DNA from: Streptomyces canus
GTDB taxonomy: Bacteria; Actinomycetota; Actinomycetes; Streptomycetales; Streptomycetaceae
Direction of reading: 5' to 3'
Length of the DNA stretch: 64,000 nt
NCBI RefSeq assembly: GCF_030816965.1
Contig: NZ_JAUSYQ010000002.1
Span: 3,877,001 to 3,941,000 of the forward strand
The position numbers were made by a program, and so were the translations under genes. Of the stretch, positions 40,502 through 49,220 are shown one piece after another. How positions within the stretch are numbered: the stretch's first letter is position 1; the number at the start of each line of letters is the position of its first letter. Below the pieces are notes generated by a model, which saw nothing but the letters and a program-made list of their open reading frames with translations, did no database searches and was not told where the DNA came from.

Positions 40502-40850
40502 GCGCCACGATGAACCGTTCGCCGCACCCCGCGCCACCACGGACCGCTCGCCACCTCGCGCACCCCAACGGACCGCTCGCCGCACCCCGCGCCACCACGG
40601 ACCGATCCCCACCCTGCGCACCCCAACGGACCGTTCGCCGCACCCCGCGCCACCACGGACCGATCCCCACCCTGCGCACCCCAACGGACCGCTCGCCGCA
40701 CCCCGCGCCACCACGGACCCTTCGCCACCTCGCGCACCCCAACGGACCGCTCGCCGCACCCCGCGCCACCACGGACCGATCCCCACCCCGCGTGCTCCGA
40801 CGGGCCGTTCGCCGCACCGCGCGCCACGACGGGCCGGTAGCCGCGTACGG
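40502..40850. repeat. 29-base minisatellite with 58-base higher-order period
   Basis: GCGCCACCACGGACCG-type units recur at 40531, 40589, 40647, 40705, 40763 and 40821, exactly 58 bases apart. Between them lies a related half-unit (GCGCACCCCAACGGACCG), so the basic period is 29 and about 12 units are present. Alternate units differ (ATCCCCACC or CTCGCCACC), while edges (40502 and 40821-40850) are degenerate. There are no unique spacers, so it is not CRISPR. Confidence 0.85.
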
Positions 40851-41097
40851 CGCGCAGGGGACGGGGTGGGGGGTGTCCGCCCGCAGCGGCCGGCGTCCGT
40901 CATCCAGTACAGCCGAGGCGACAGCAACCGCCGGACCGAGGACGGATGCCCCCCACCCCGGCCCCGCCCCACCCACAGACCGCACGCGCTACACCCGCCC
41001 CCACCGAACCGAAACAGGCCGCCGCAGGCACCCCGCCCAACCGCCGGAGGCACCCGCCCCCACCGAACCCAAACAGGCGCCGCAGGCAAGGGCCCGC

Positions 41098-42555
41098 TCA
41101 AGCCGACGCCGTCAGTGGCTTCGCGATGTCCTCCAGCGACCGCCGCTCCGCCCGCACCGCCAGGAACGCCGCCACCAGACCCGCCGCGCACATCAGACCC
41201 GCCCCGATCTGGAACGCCAGCACCGTGTCGCCGACCTTGCCCGTGTTCGTCAGGTCGGCGAACAGCAGCGGTCCGCTGATGCCGCCCGCCGCCGTACCCA
41301 GCGCGTAGAAGAACGCGATCGACATGGCCCGCGTCTCCATCGGGAACACCTCGGACACCGTGAGGTAGGCGCTCGACGCCCCCGCCGACGCGAAGAACAG
41401 CACCGCACACCAGCACGCCGTCAACGTGCTCGCGCTCAACGACCCCTGGTCGAACAACCACGCCGTCCCGAACAGCAGCAGCCCCGACAGCAGATACGTC
41501 GACGAGATCATCACCCGCCGCCCCACCGTGTCGAACAGCTTCCCCAGCAACAGCGGTCCGCAGAAGTTACCGATCGCGATGACCGCGAAGTAGTACCCGG
41601 TGTCCCCCGTCGGCACGTCGAAGAACGTCGTGAGGATCGCCCCGAACCCGAACGTGATCGCGTTGTAGAGGAAGGCCTGGCCTATGAAGAGTGAGAACCC
41701 CAGCACCGAACGGCGCCGGTAGTCCGAGAACACCGTCCGCGCGATCTCCACGAACGTCACGCTCCGCCGCTGATGGATCGTGATCTCACCCTCGGGCCGC
41801 GGCAACCGCTCGCCGCCCCTCTCCGCCTCCACCCGCTGCTCGATCGACGTGACGATCCGCTCCGCCTCTCCGTCCCGCCCGTGGATCAGCAACCACCGCG
41901 GACTCTCCGGCACATGCCGCCGTACAAGAAGGATCACGAACGCCAGCACCGCCCCCAGCGCGAACGTCAGCCGCCACCCCACATCCTTCGCGAAGATGTC
42001 CGTGTTCAGCGCGACGATCGACAGCAGCGAGCCGCCCACCGCTCCCAGCCAGAAACTCCCGTTGATCATCAGGTCGACCCGGCCCCGGTACGGCGCCGGA
42101 ATCAGCTCGTCGATCGCGGAGTTGATCGCCGCGTACTCCCCACCGATCCCGAACCCGGTCAGGAAGCGGAACAGAAAGAACCACCAGGAGTCGAAGGACA
42201 CCGCCGTCAGCGCCGTAGCGGCGAGATACACCGCCAGCGTGATCATGAACAGCTTTTTACGCCCCCATTTGTCCGTCAGCCGCCCCCAGAACAGCGCCCC
42301 CACGCACGCCCCGGCCACATACAGCGCCGCCGCGATCCCGGTGACCTGCCCGGAGGAGATGGACAGGCCACTCCCCGGCTCCGAGAGCCGGCTCGCGATG
42401 TTGCCGACGACCGTGACCTCCAGGCCGTCGAGGATCCACACGGTGCCGAGTCCGATGACGATCGTCCAGTGCCAGCGCGACCAGGGAAGCCGGTCGAGCC
42501 GGGCCGGGATGTTCGTCGTCACGGTGCGGCCGGTATCGGCCTGAGCGGTGGTCAC
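41098..42555 (-). CDS. MFS transporter, sugar-porter-like
   Basis: A 485-residue transporter with 12 spans. It shows the family signatures GRLTDKWGRKK after span 2, EYAAINSAIDELIPAPYRGR after span 4, PESPRWLLIHGRDGEAERIV before the central loop, and a second-half GKLFDTVGRR. The pattern is that of the metabolite:proton symporter and sugar porter branches, probably for an organic acid or sugar. It stands alone between the repeat region and the DUF445 gene on the same strand. Confidence 0.9.
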   Translation of the reverse strand: MTTAQADTGRTVTTNIPARLDRLPWSRWHWTIVIGLGTVWILDGLEVTVVGNIASRLSEPGSGLSISSGQVTGIAAALYVAGACVGALFWGRLTDKWGRKKLFMITLAVYLAATALTAVSFDSWWFFLFRFLTGFGIGGEYAAINSAIDELIPAPYRGRVDLMINGSFWLGAVGGSLLSIVALNTDIFAKDVGWRLTFALGAVLAFVILLVRRHVPESPRWLLIHGRDGEAERIVTSIEQRVEAERGGERLPRPEGEITIHQRRSVTFVEIARTVFSDYRRRSVLGFSLFIGQAFLYNAITFGFGAILTTFFDVPTGDTGYYFAVIAIGNFCGPLLLGKLFDTVGRRVMISSTYLLSGLLLFGTAWLFDQGSLSASTLTACWCAVLFFASAGASSAYLTVSEVFPMETRAMSIAFFYALGTAAGGISGPLLFADLTNTGKVGDTVLAFQIGAGLMCAAGLVAAFLAVRAERRSLEDIAKPLTASA

Positions 42556-42622
42556 AGAAGGGCTCCCTCCCCCTCGAGCGGTCGTCGAGCGAACCCCACC
42601 CGGGTGCCCCCGACCAGCCCGC

Positions 42623-43999
42623 CTACGCCCCCAGCACCCGCGACACCGTATAGATCAACAACCCCGCGAGCGACCCGACCACCGTGCCGTTGATCCGAAT
42701 GAACTGAAGGTCACGGCCGATGTTCGCCTCGATCTTCCGCGTCGTGTGCTCGGCGTCCCAGCCGGCCACCGTGTCCGTGATCAGGGAGGTGATCTCCCGC
42801 CGATAGGTGGTGACCACGTACACCGCGGCCCCCTCCACCCACCCGTCGACCTTCGCCTGCACCTTCGGGTCGACGGCCATCCGCGCCCCCAGCGACAGCA
42901 GCGACGCCCGCACCCGCAGCCGCAGCTCACTGCGCTCGTCCTCGGCGGCGGAGACGATCATCGACCGTACGGCGGTCCAGGCGGACGCGATCAGGTCCTG
43001 GACCTCTCCGCGCCCCAGCACCTCGCCCTTGAGCCGCTCGACACGCGCGCGTGTGTCCGTGTCGGACTGGAGGTCGGAGGCGAAGTCCGTCAGGAACCGG
43101 TCCAGCGCGCCCCGCGCCGGATGGGACGGCATGTCCCGCATCTCGGTGACGAAGCGCAGCAGCTCCTTGTAGACCCGCTCGCCGACCTTCTTGTCGACGA
43201 AGCGCGGGGTCCAGCCGGGCGCGCCCCCCTGCACCGCGTCCATGACCTGCTCGTCATGGAGCACGAGCCAGTCGTGGGCCCGGGCCACCACCAGGTCGAC
43301 GACCCGCCGGTGTCCCCCGTCGACGACGACCTTCTCCAGCATCTTCCCGATGCCGGGCGCGATCTCCTGGGCGTCGGCCCGCCGGGTGATCGCCTCCCCG
43401 ACCACGGCCTGGACGTCGGAGTCCCGCAGGACGGTCAAGGCACCCCTGAGCGCTGCCGACAGCTCCGCCGTGACCCGGTCGGCGTGCTCGGGCTCGGCCA
43501 GCCAGGCCCCGAGCCGGCTGCCGATCCCCACGGCACGCAGCCGCTGTCGTACGACGTCCTCCGAGAGGAAGTTCTCGCCGACGAACTCGCCCAGCGACAC
43601 CCCCAACTGGTCCTTCTTGGTGGGGATGATCGCGGTGTGCGGGATGGGCAGGCCGAGCGGATGGCGGAAGAGGGCGGTGACCGCGAACCAGTCGGCGAGC
43701 GCGCCGACCATGCCGGCCTCGGCGGCCGCGGCGACATAGCCGGCCCAGGCACCGGCGCCCTCATGGGACGCCCACGTGGCCAGCACGTACACCAGCGCCA
43801 CGAAGAGCAGCAGCCCGGCCGCGATGAGCTTCATCTGGCGCACACCGCGCTGTTTCTCCTCGTCCGCCGCGCTGAAGGTGTTCATCGCACGTACGGCCGA
43901 AGCGGGGACGGCACGGTTCACGGCCCCGTCCGGCCGGGCATGCTGCTCCACGTCAGATGGTCCCGTTTCCTGAGGTTTCGTGCGTTCCATCCGCTCCAC
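42623..43999 (-). CDS. DUF445 family membrane protein
   Basis: A 458-residue protein with an N-terminal membrane span at about 55-75 (LIAAGLLLFVALVYVLATW), the family motif AEAGMVGALADWFAVTALFR with HPLGLPIPHTAIIPTKKDQLG, a long helical, partly coiled-coil-prone domain, and a C-terminal span (FIRINGTVVGSLAGLLIYTV). This is the YjiN/DUF445 family, whose function is not known. Confidence 0.92.
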   Translation of the reverse strand: MERMERTKPQETGPSDVEQHARPDGAVNRAVPASAVRAMNTFSAADEEKQRGVRQMKLIAAGLLLFVALVYVLATWASHEGAGAWAGYVAAAAEAGMVGALADWFAVTALFRHPLGLPIPHTAIIPTKKDQLGVSLGEFVGENFLSEDVVRQRLRAVGIGSRLGAWLAEPEHADRVTAELSAALRGALTVLRDSDVQAVVGEAITRRADAQEIAPGIGKMLEKVVVDGGHRRVVDLVVARAHDWLVLHDEQVMDAVQGGAPGWTPRFVDKKVGERVYKELLRFVTEMRDMPSHPARGALDRFLTDFASDLQSDTDTRARVERLKGEVLGRGEVQDLIASAWTAVRSMIVSAAEDERSELRLRVRASLLSLGARMAVDPKVQAKVDGWVEGAAVYVVTTYRREITSLITDTVAGWDAEHTTRKIEANIGRDLQFIRINGTVVGSLAGLLIYTVSRVLGA

Positions 44000-44185
44000 C
44001 CGTTCGGTGATCCCTCACACATTGTCCCTTCCTGAGCGACTCCCGGAACGGAACAGGAGTTCCCGGCGTCATTCCGGACGAGCGAACCGGAGGGGGTCTC
44101 GTCCCTTGCTCTCAGGTTCATGCCTCATCATGAGGTGATCAGATCGGAGCCTCGGGCTCCCATCGCCCTAGGAGAACAGCACCAC

Positions 44186-45520
44186 ATGACTCGGCGTCAT
44201 GGTTACGCCCTGCTTGCCGCGATCATCGCCGTGATCGTGGCCATGTCCACCGCCATCTACGTCGGAGTGGCGGCCGACACCGGCACCAGCGACCACACCT
44301 CACTGTCCGGCTCCCGGCCCGCACGCCCCTCCGCCGCACCCGCCTCCGCCGGAGTCTGGGTCGGCACCTGGTCCGCCTCCCCGGTCGGCGCCGAGCCCGG
44401 CACCCAGGCCGAGGGCATGACCGGCCGCTCCGTCCGCAACGTCGTCCACGCCGCCGTCGGCGGTACGAGTGCCCGCGTCACGCTGTCCAATCTCTACGGC
44501 CGGACCGCGCTGACCATCACGCACTCCTCGATCGCCCTCGCCGCCGGCACGGAGACCGCCGCCGCGCGCGCGGGAACCATGCGGCCGCTCACGTTCGCCG
44601 GCAACACCACGGTCGTCGTCGCGGCGGGCGGGCAGGTGCTCAGCGACGCCGTCGCCCTGGCCGTCCCGGCGGGCAGCGACGTCCTCGTCACCACCTACTC
44701 CCCCAGCCTGTCCGGGCCGGTCACCTACCACCCGACGGCACGGCAGACCTCGTACGCCGGCGAGGGCGACCTCACCGAGGACGCGACCGGGACGGCGTAC
44801 ACCGAAAAGGTCGACCACTGGCGGTATCTCACCGCGCTGGACGTGCTCAGCGGCGAGGCCGACGGCACGGTGGTCGCCTTCGGCGACTCACTCACCGACG
44901 GCAAGAACTCCACCGTCAACGCGAACGCCCGCTGGCCCGACCACCTGAACCGGCGCCTGCGCACCGCGCTCGCCGCCGGCCGGGACCTGCCCCGCTACAG
45001 CGTCGTCAACGCGGGGATCGGCGGCAATCGGGTCCTCTCGGACGCCCGTGGCCGCCCCCTGGAGAACCAGGCGGGCATCCGCCGCTTCCGACGGGACGTG
45101 CTCGACCGCCCCAACGTCAAGATCGTGGTCATCGACCTCGGCATCAACGACCTCCTCCGCACCCCGGGCACCGCCGACCCGCAGAAGATCCTCACCGGCC
45201 TGCGCGACCTGGTCCGCCAGGCCCACGCCCGCGGCATCAAGGTCGTCGGCGCGACCCTCATGCCCGTCGGCAGGCGCACCACCTGGACCGAGGCCCGCGA
45301 GAGCGTCCGCCAGACGATCAACGCGGAGATCCGTTCGGGCAGGGTCTACGACGCGGTGGTCGACTTCGACAAGGCGCTGAGGGATCCCTACAACCCCCGT
45401 GGGCTCCGCGCGATGTACGACTCCGGGGACCGGCTCCACCCCAACGACAAGGGGTACGAGCGGATGGCGGACTCCTTCGATCTGGACTACCTGAAGGGGT
45501 CGGCGGCGGCACGGCTGTAG
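44186..45520 (+). CDS. Secreted SGNH/GDSL hydrolase
   Basis: A 444-residue exported esterase or deacetylase. A signal anchor (about 6-29) is followed by a beta-rich N-terminal domain (about 56-205) that is common before such hydrolases in actinobacteria, then the SGNH domain: Ser235 in AFGDSLTDG, Gly in NAGIGGNRVLSD, Asn in DLGINDLLRTPG and the Asp/His pair in GDRLHPNDKGY. Candidate substrates are polysaccharide acyl groups. The start at 44186 has AGGAG at about 11 bases. A strong hairpin follows the stop. Confidence 0.9.
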   Translation: MTRRHGYALLAAIIAVIVAMSTAIYVGVAADTGTSDHTSLSGSRPARPSAAPASAGVWVGTWSASPVGAEPGTQAEGMTGRSVRNVVHAAVGGTSARVTLSNLYGRTALTITHSSIALAAGTETAAARAGTMRPLTFAGNTTVVVAAGGQVLSDAVALAVPAGSDVLVTTYSPSLSGPVTYHPTARQTSYAGEGDLTEDATGTAYTEKVDHWRYLTALDVLSGEADGTVVAFGDSLTDGKNSTVNANARWPDHLNRRLRTALAAGRDLPRYSVVNAGIGGNRVLSDARGRPLENQAGIRRFRRDVLDRPNVKIVVIDLGINDLLRTPGTADPQKILTGLRDLVRQAHARGIKVVGATLMPVGRRTTWTEARESVRQTINAEIRSGRVYDAVVDFDKALRDPYNPRGLRAMYDSGDRLHPNDKGYERMADSFDLDYLKGSAAARL

Positions 45521-45525
45521 CCGCG

Positions 45526-45562
45526 GGCCGGCGGGGGCCTGTCGCGCCCCCGCCCACCGGCC
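45526..45562. terminator. Bidirectional terminator
   Basis: GGCCGGCGGGGGC (from 45526) pairs with GCCCCCGCC-CA-CCGGCC (to 45562); the central 9 base pairs are perfect with a 6-base loop, and the outer pairs follow a 2-base bulge. It lies between the convergent SGNH and DUF1707 genes. Confidence 0.75.
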
Positions 45563-45564
45563 GC

Positions 45565-46380
45565 TCAGTCCCCACCCCGTCGGCGCCGGTGGCGCGTCAT
45601 GTCGCGGTGTCCCCCGATCATCCGCCGATGCGTGTCGAGGACATCGTCCCGGACCGACTCCCTCAGCTCCCGGACAGCCTCCCGGCGATCGAGCCGCTGC
45701 TGCCGCCGCTCCTCCCGGAGCTGCTGCCGCTCGGCCCTCCTCAGCTTCCGCTCGACCCCGACCCCGCCCCAGAACGCGAACCCGGTCACGACCACCCGAG
45801 GCGCCCCCGGCTCCCCCGGGACACCCTGCTCACGGTGGTCGAACCCGCCCATGATCCCGATCCCCCGCACCACGACCTCGACCCCCGGCGGCACGATCAC
45901 CTGCACCCCGCCCATGATCGCGACACAGTTGATCTCGACCTCGCCGTCGGCGAAGTTCGCCTCCCGCAGATCGAGTTCACCACCGCCCCAGAAGGCGAAG
46001 CAGTTGAACCGCCGGGGCACGGTCCACCGCCCCTTGCGCTGGAACCCGGACATCACGGCGACGGCCCACGTGGACGAGCCCTCACCGCCGACGATCCGGG
46101 ACGCCCAACTCCCGTCCGGCTCGGGCCGCTTCAGCATGTCGAGCTTGGGAGCGGCCACCTGGCCGACCGGAAGATCCCGGGTGATCGGCGCGAGTTCGCC
46201 GTACGTCCGCGCCTTGTACGTCGCGTCCAGCCGTTCCTCGAACTCCTCCATGTCGAGCCGCCCCTCCGCGAGGGCGTCCCGCAGGACCTCGGCGACTCGC
46301 TCACGATCGGCGTCGGAAGCCCGGAGTTCCGAGCCGGGGGGCCTGGGGGGTGTCCCCCCAGAAGGCACAGCGTCGGTCAT
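45565..46380 (-). CDS. DUF1707 protein with LiaF-like C-terminal domain
   Basis: A 271-residue protein. Residues about 18-65 are DUF1707 (LRASDADRERVAEVLRDALA, EGRLDMEEFEERLDATYKAR), a short actinobacterial domain. Residues about 100-210 are a beta-helical, LiaF/toastrack-like domain (WTVPRRFNCFAFWGGGELDL, FADGEVEINCVAIMGGVQVI, VPPGVEVVVRGIGIMGGFDH). The C-terminus is highly basic and predicted helical. Such proteins are thought to sense envelope stress; no membrane span is evident in this one. Confidence 0.87.
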   Translation of the reverse strand: MTDAVPSGGTPPRPPGSELRASDADRERVAEVLRDALAEGRLDMEEFEERLDATYKARTYGELAPITRDLPVGQVAAPKLDMLKRPEPDGSWASRIVGGEGSSTWAVAVMSGFQRKGRWTVPRRFNCFAFWGGGELDLREANFADGEVEINCVAIMGGVQVIVPPGVEVVVRGIGIMGGFDHREQGVPGEPGAPRVVVTGFAFWGGVGVERKLRRAERQQLREERRQQRLDRREAVRELRESVRDDVLDTHRRMIGGHRDMTRHRRRRGGD

Positions 46381-46413
46381 GCACAGCAGCCTACGAGTTA
46401 CCGCACCCCACGG

Positions 46414-47409
46414 CTACGACACCGCTTTCTCCGCTTCTCCCGCGTACATCTTCGCGATCACCGCCTCGATGTCCGGCTCCCGCACCGACAGATCCACCAG
46501 CGGGTACTCCGCCGCGACCCGGGCCACCAGCGCCGCCGCCGACTCGGACGCCGGGAACGCCAGCCACTGCCGGGGCCCCTCCACCTTCACCACGCGCGCG
46601 GGCGCCGCCTCGATCGGCGGCAGCTCCCGCTCCAGGTCCACCACGAGGGTGCGCTCGCTCTCGCCCACCTCGTGGAGACCGGCAAGGGGACCGTCGTACA
46701 TCAGGCGCCCGTGGTCGATGACCATCACGCGCGAGCAGAGCTGCTCGATGTCCTGGAGGTCGTGGGTGGTCAGCAGGACCGTCGTGCCACGCTCGGTGTT
46801 CAACTCCCGCAGGAATCCACGCACCTTGGCCTTGGAGATGACGTCGAGTCCGATGGTCGGCTCGTCCAGGTACAGCACCTCGGGGTCGTGCAGCAGGGCC
46901 GCCGCGATGTCACCCCGCATCCGCTGACCCAGGGACAGCTGACGCACCGGAACGTCCAACAGGTCGGCCAGTTCGAGGAGTTCGACGCAGCGGTCGAGGT
47001 TCTCGCGGTAACGGGCGTCCGGGATGCGGTACATGCGGTGCATCAGCTTGTACGAGTCGATCAGCGGGAGGTCCCACCACAGGGTCGTGCGCTGGCCGAA
47101 GACCACGCCGATGCGGTGGGCGAGCTTCGTCCTCTCCCGGGACGGGTCGATCCCCGCCACCCGCAGGCGGCCACCGCTCGGCGTCAGGATGCCCGTCAGC
47201 ATCTTGATCGTCGTCGACTTGCCGGCGCCGTTCGGGCCGATGTACCCGACCATCTCGCCGCGCGCCACGGTGAAGGAGATCGAGTCGACCGCCCGCACCT
47301 GGCGCCGCTCCCGTCTGAGGAAACCCGTCTTCTTGCGCACGTCGAAGACCTTCTCGACGTGGTCGAGTTCGATGAAGGCGTCCACCGCCACGTCCACCAC
47401 CTGGTCCAC
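46414..47409 (-). CDS. ABC-2 type exporter, ATP-binding protein
   Basis: A 331-residue ATPase. Walker A is GPNGAGKST at about 58-66, the signature is QLSLGQRMRGD, Walker B is VLYLDEPTIGLD, and the H-loop is LLTTHDLQDIE. The N-terminal wording (FIELDHVEKVFDVRKKTGFL) and VFGQRTTLWWDLPLIDSY are typical of the subgroup that works with DUF990-type permeases. The GTG at 47409 with GGGGAG upstream is the start, 2 bases after the permease stop. It is the last gene of a three-gene operon; the cargo is unknown (lipid, drug or peptide). Confidence 0.92.
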   Translation of the reverse strand: MDQVVDVAVDAFIELDHVEKVFDVRKKTGFLRRERRQVRAVDSISFTVARGEMVGYIGPNGAGKSTTIKMLTGILTPSGGRLRVAGIDPSRERTKLAHRIGVVFGQRTTLWWDLPLIDSYKLMHRMYRIPDARYRENLDRCVELLELADLLDVPVRQLSLGQRMRGDIAAALLHDPEVLYLDEPTIGLDVISKAKVRGFLRELNTERGTTVLLTTHDLQDIEQLCSRVMVIDHGRLMYDGPLAGLHEVGESERTLVVDLERELPPIEAAPARVVKVEGPRQWLAFPASESAAALVARVAAEYPLVDLSVREPDIEAVIAKMYAGEAEKAVS

Positions 47410-47411
47410 CC

Positions 47412-48233
47412 CTAACTCCCCGTACTCCGATACGAACCGAGGCCCGCCCGCCACGCGAGCCCGGCCAGCGCACCGCACGCCACCGCCACCAGCGGCGACG
47501 CGAAGGCCGCCCACTGCGGCAGATCCAGCGGGTACGGCCGGTCCAGCACATAGGAGGCCGGCACCCAGTTGACGAAGGCGAGGGGCAGCATGAACGTCAC
47601 CCCGCGCACGAAGTCCTTCCCGAACACCGTCGGCGGATACTGAAGCAGGGTCGTACCGCCGTACGTGAACGCGTTCTGCACCTCCGAGGCGTCCTGCGCG
47701 AAGATCTGGAAGGCCGCGCCCGCCACGAACACCGCGCAGAAGATCGCCGCACCGCTGACCACCATCACCGGCACCAGCAGCACCTTCGCCGCACTCCAGT
47801 CGACGTCGACCGACGCCAGCGCCCAGACCAGCACCACCGTGCCCTGGGTGATCCGGCCCAGGCGGCGCACCGCGAAACGGTCCGCGCCGATCTGGGCGAG
47901 CACCGGTACCGGCCGCACCAGCAGGATGTCGAAGGAGCCGTCACGGATCCGGGCGCCCAGCACATCCATCGAGCCGAGCACCAGGTCGGCGATCCCGAAG
48001 GCGGTCACCGAGAGGCCGTAGAGGAAGGCGATCTCGGGCAGGCCCCAGCCGCCCAGCGAGTCGACCTGCGAGAACATCAGCAGGATCCCGACGAAGTCCA
48101 GGCAGGTCATCAGCAGGTTGCCGCACATCGTGACGACGAAGGAGGTGCGGTAGGCCATCGAGGACCGCACCCACATGCCCGCGATCAGCCAGTAGGCCCG
48201 CACACCCTCGCCCAGGCGGGACGTCTCAGCCAC
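47412..48233 (-). CDS. ABC-2 family transporter permease (second)
   Basis: A 273-residue, six-span permease of the ABC-2/DUF990 type (MWVRSSMAYRTSFVVTMCGN, FLYGLSVTAFGIADLVLGSM, IRDGSFDILLVRPVPVLAQI). It overlaps the upstream permease by 8 bases and is followed at once by the ATPase gene. The two unlike permeases probably form a heterodimeric channel. Confidence 0.9.
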   Translation of the reverse strand: MAETSRLGEGVRAYWLIAGMWVRSSMAYRTSFVVTMCGNLLMTCLDFVGILLMFSQVDSLGGWGLPEIAFLYGLSVTAFGIADLVLGSMDVLGARIRDGSFDILLVRPVPVLAQIGADRFAVRRLGRITQGTVVLVWALASVDVDWSAAKVLLVPVMVVSGAAIFCAVFVAGAAFQIFAQDASEVQNAFTYGGTTLLQYPPTVFGKDFVRGVTFMLPLAFVNWVPASYVLDRPYPLDLPQWAAFASPLVAVACGALAGLAWRAGLGSYRSTGS

Positions 48234-49032
48234 CCTGCACCACCACCCGCCGCGTCGCCGCCGACTGCAGCAGCCGGCCGACCGCCAGCAGCACCACCGC
48301 CCACGTCGCCTGGAAGGCGTACGCCCCGAGCGGATCGGCCTCCCCCATCAGTACGTCCGCCGGCATCTGGAGCTGCGCCGCCCACGGCAGCGCCCGCACG
48401 ATGTCGCCCAGTACCCCCGGGAAGGCGTTGAGCGGGAACACGATGCCCGAGCAGAAGACGCCCGTGATCATCACGCCCTGCATGATGCCCATGCCGTCCA
48501 TCAGCCAGAACACGCTCAGGGCGGCCAGATAGCGGATCCCGAAACTGACCACCATCGCGAGCAGCAGCGCCACGAACAGGGCCGCCCAGGACATGACGTC
48601 GGTGGGCAGCGCCATCGGGAAGAACAGCGCGCCGAACGCGAAGGGGATCACGCCCCGACCGATCAGCTGGAACAGCGAACGGCCCAAGTCGCTCGCCAGC
48701 CACCACAGTTGGAGATCGGCCGGGCGGTACAGGTCGACCGCGATCTCACCCGTGCGGATCCGCTCGATCACGTCCTTCTCGGCACCGCCGCCCTGGATGG
48801 CCAGCGTCGAGTAGAGACACTGCCCCAGCCATACGTAGGTGACCGCCTGCGCCTGGTCGTAGCCCCCCAGATGGGGCTTCTCGTCCCACAGCGCGAGATA
48901 GGTGTAGACGAGGATCACACCGAAGACGGTGTTGGTGAACACCCCCGCGAACGTGGCCGCTCGATATGTCGCGTATCGTCTGAATCCCCCTGCCGCGACG
49001 GCCGCGTACAACCGCCAGGAACCCACCTTCAC
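48226..49032 (-). CDS. ABC-2 family transporter permease (first)
   Basis: A 268-residue permease with six hydrophobic spans. YATYRAATFAGVFTNTVFGV, VTYVWLGQCLYSTLAI, ERIRTGEIAVDLYRPADLQL and YLAALSVFWLMDGMGIMQGV match the ABC-2/DUF990 family. The GTG at 49032 (VKVGSWRLYAAV) has GAGGAGGG directly upstream; sequence beyond it is the divergent promoter region shared with the penicillin-binding protein gene. First gene of the exporter operon. Confidence 0.9.
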   Translation of the reverse strand: MKVGSWRLYAAVAAGGFRRYATYRAATFAGVFTNTVFGVILVYTYLALWDEKPHLGGYDQAQAVTYVWLGQCLYSTLAIQGGGAEKDVIERIRTGEIAVDLYRPADLQLWWLASDLGRSLFQLIGRGVIPFAFGALFFPMALPTDVMSWAALFVALLLAMVVSFGIRYLAALSVFWLMDGMGIMQGVMITGVFCSGIVFPLNAFPGVLGDIVRALPWAAQLQMPADVLMGEADPLGAYAFQATWAVVLLAVGRLLQSAATRRVVVQGG

Positions 49033-49220
49033 AGCCCTCCTCGGCCCCGCAGACACCGAAGCGCAGGAGCCTAGTGCGCAGGTGACGAAGCGGGCCACCC
49101 CTTTTCCGGGCGAGACGCGCGCCATATCCGGGAACGGAACGCAGGGTGCGAGAGTCTTCAACAGGGGACGCAGAAGGCGTACGAGGGCGTACGGGAACGT
49201 ACGAGGCGAAACAGGAGTCC

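Larger units (their letters stand above)
40093..41097. other. Repeat-filled non-coding region
   Basis: About 1 kb of repeats between the alginate lyase-like gene and the MFS gene: a 99-base tandem array, a 29-base minisatellite, and then about 240 bases of C-rich sequence (40860-41095) in which I see no gene. All six frames are widely open because stop codons are rare in such sequence, not because of coding constraint: neither 29 nor 58 is a multiple of three. Confidence 0.75.

Noticed and set aside
38653..40827. A very long open frame (over 700 codons) on the minus strand
   Set aside because: It runs antisense through the alginate lyase-like gene and then through the tandem repeats. Its product is Arg/Gly/Pro-rich without any domain, as expected from G+C-rich antisense DNA.
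40502..40850. CRISPR array
   Set aside because: The repeats are directly adjacent with no unique spacers of constant length, unit variation is of minisatellite type, and no cas genes are near.
40120..41694. A 524-codon plus-strand frame over the repeat region
   Set aside because: It is low-complexity Arg/Pro/His sequence produced by the repeats and by antisense reading of the MFS gene. Repeat periods (29, 58) are not multiples of three.
45589..47415. A 608-codon plus-strand frame opposite the DUF1707 and ABC ATPase genes
   Set aside because: It crosses two real minus-strand genes, is rich in His/Arg/Pro and has no recognisable domain.
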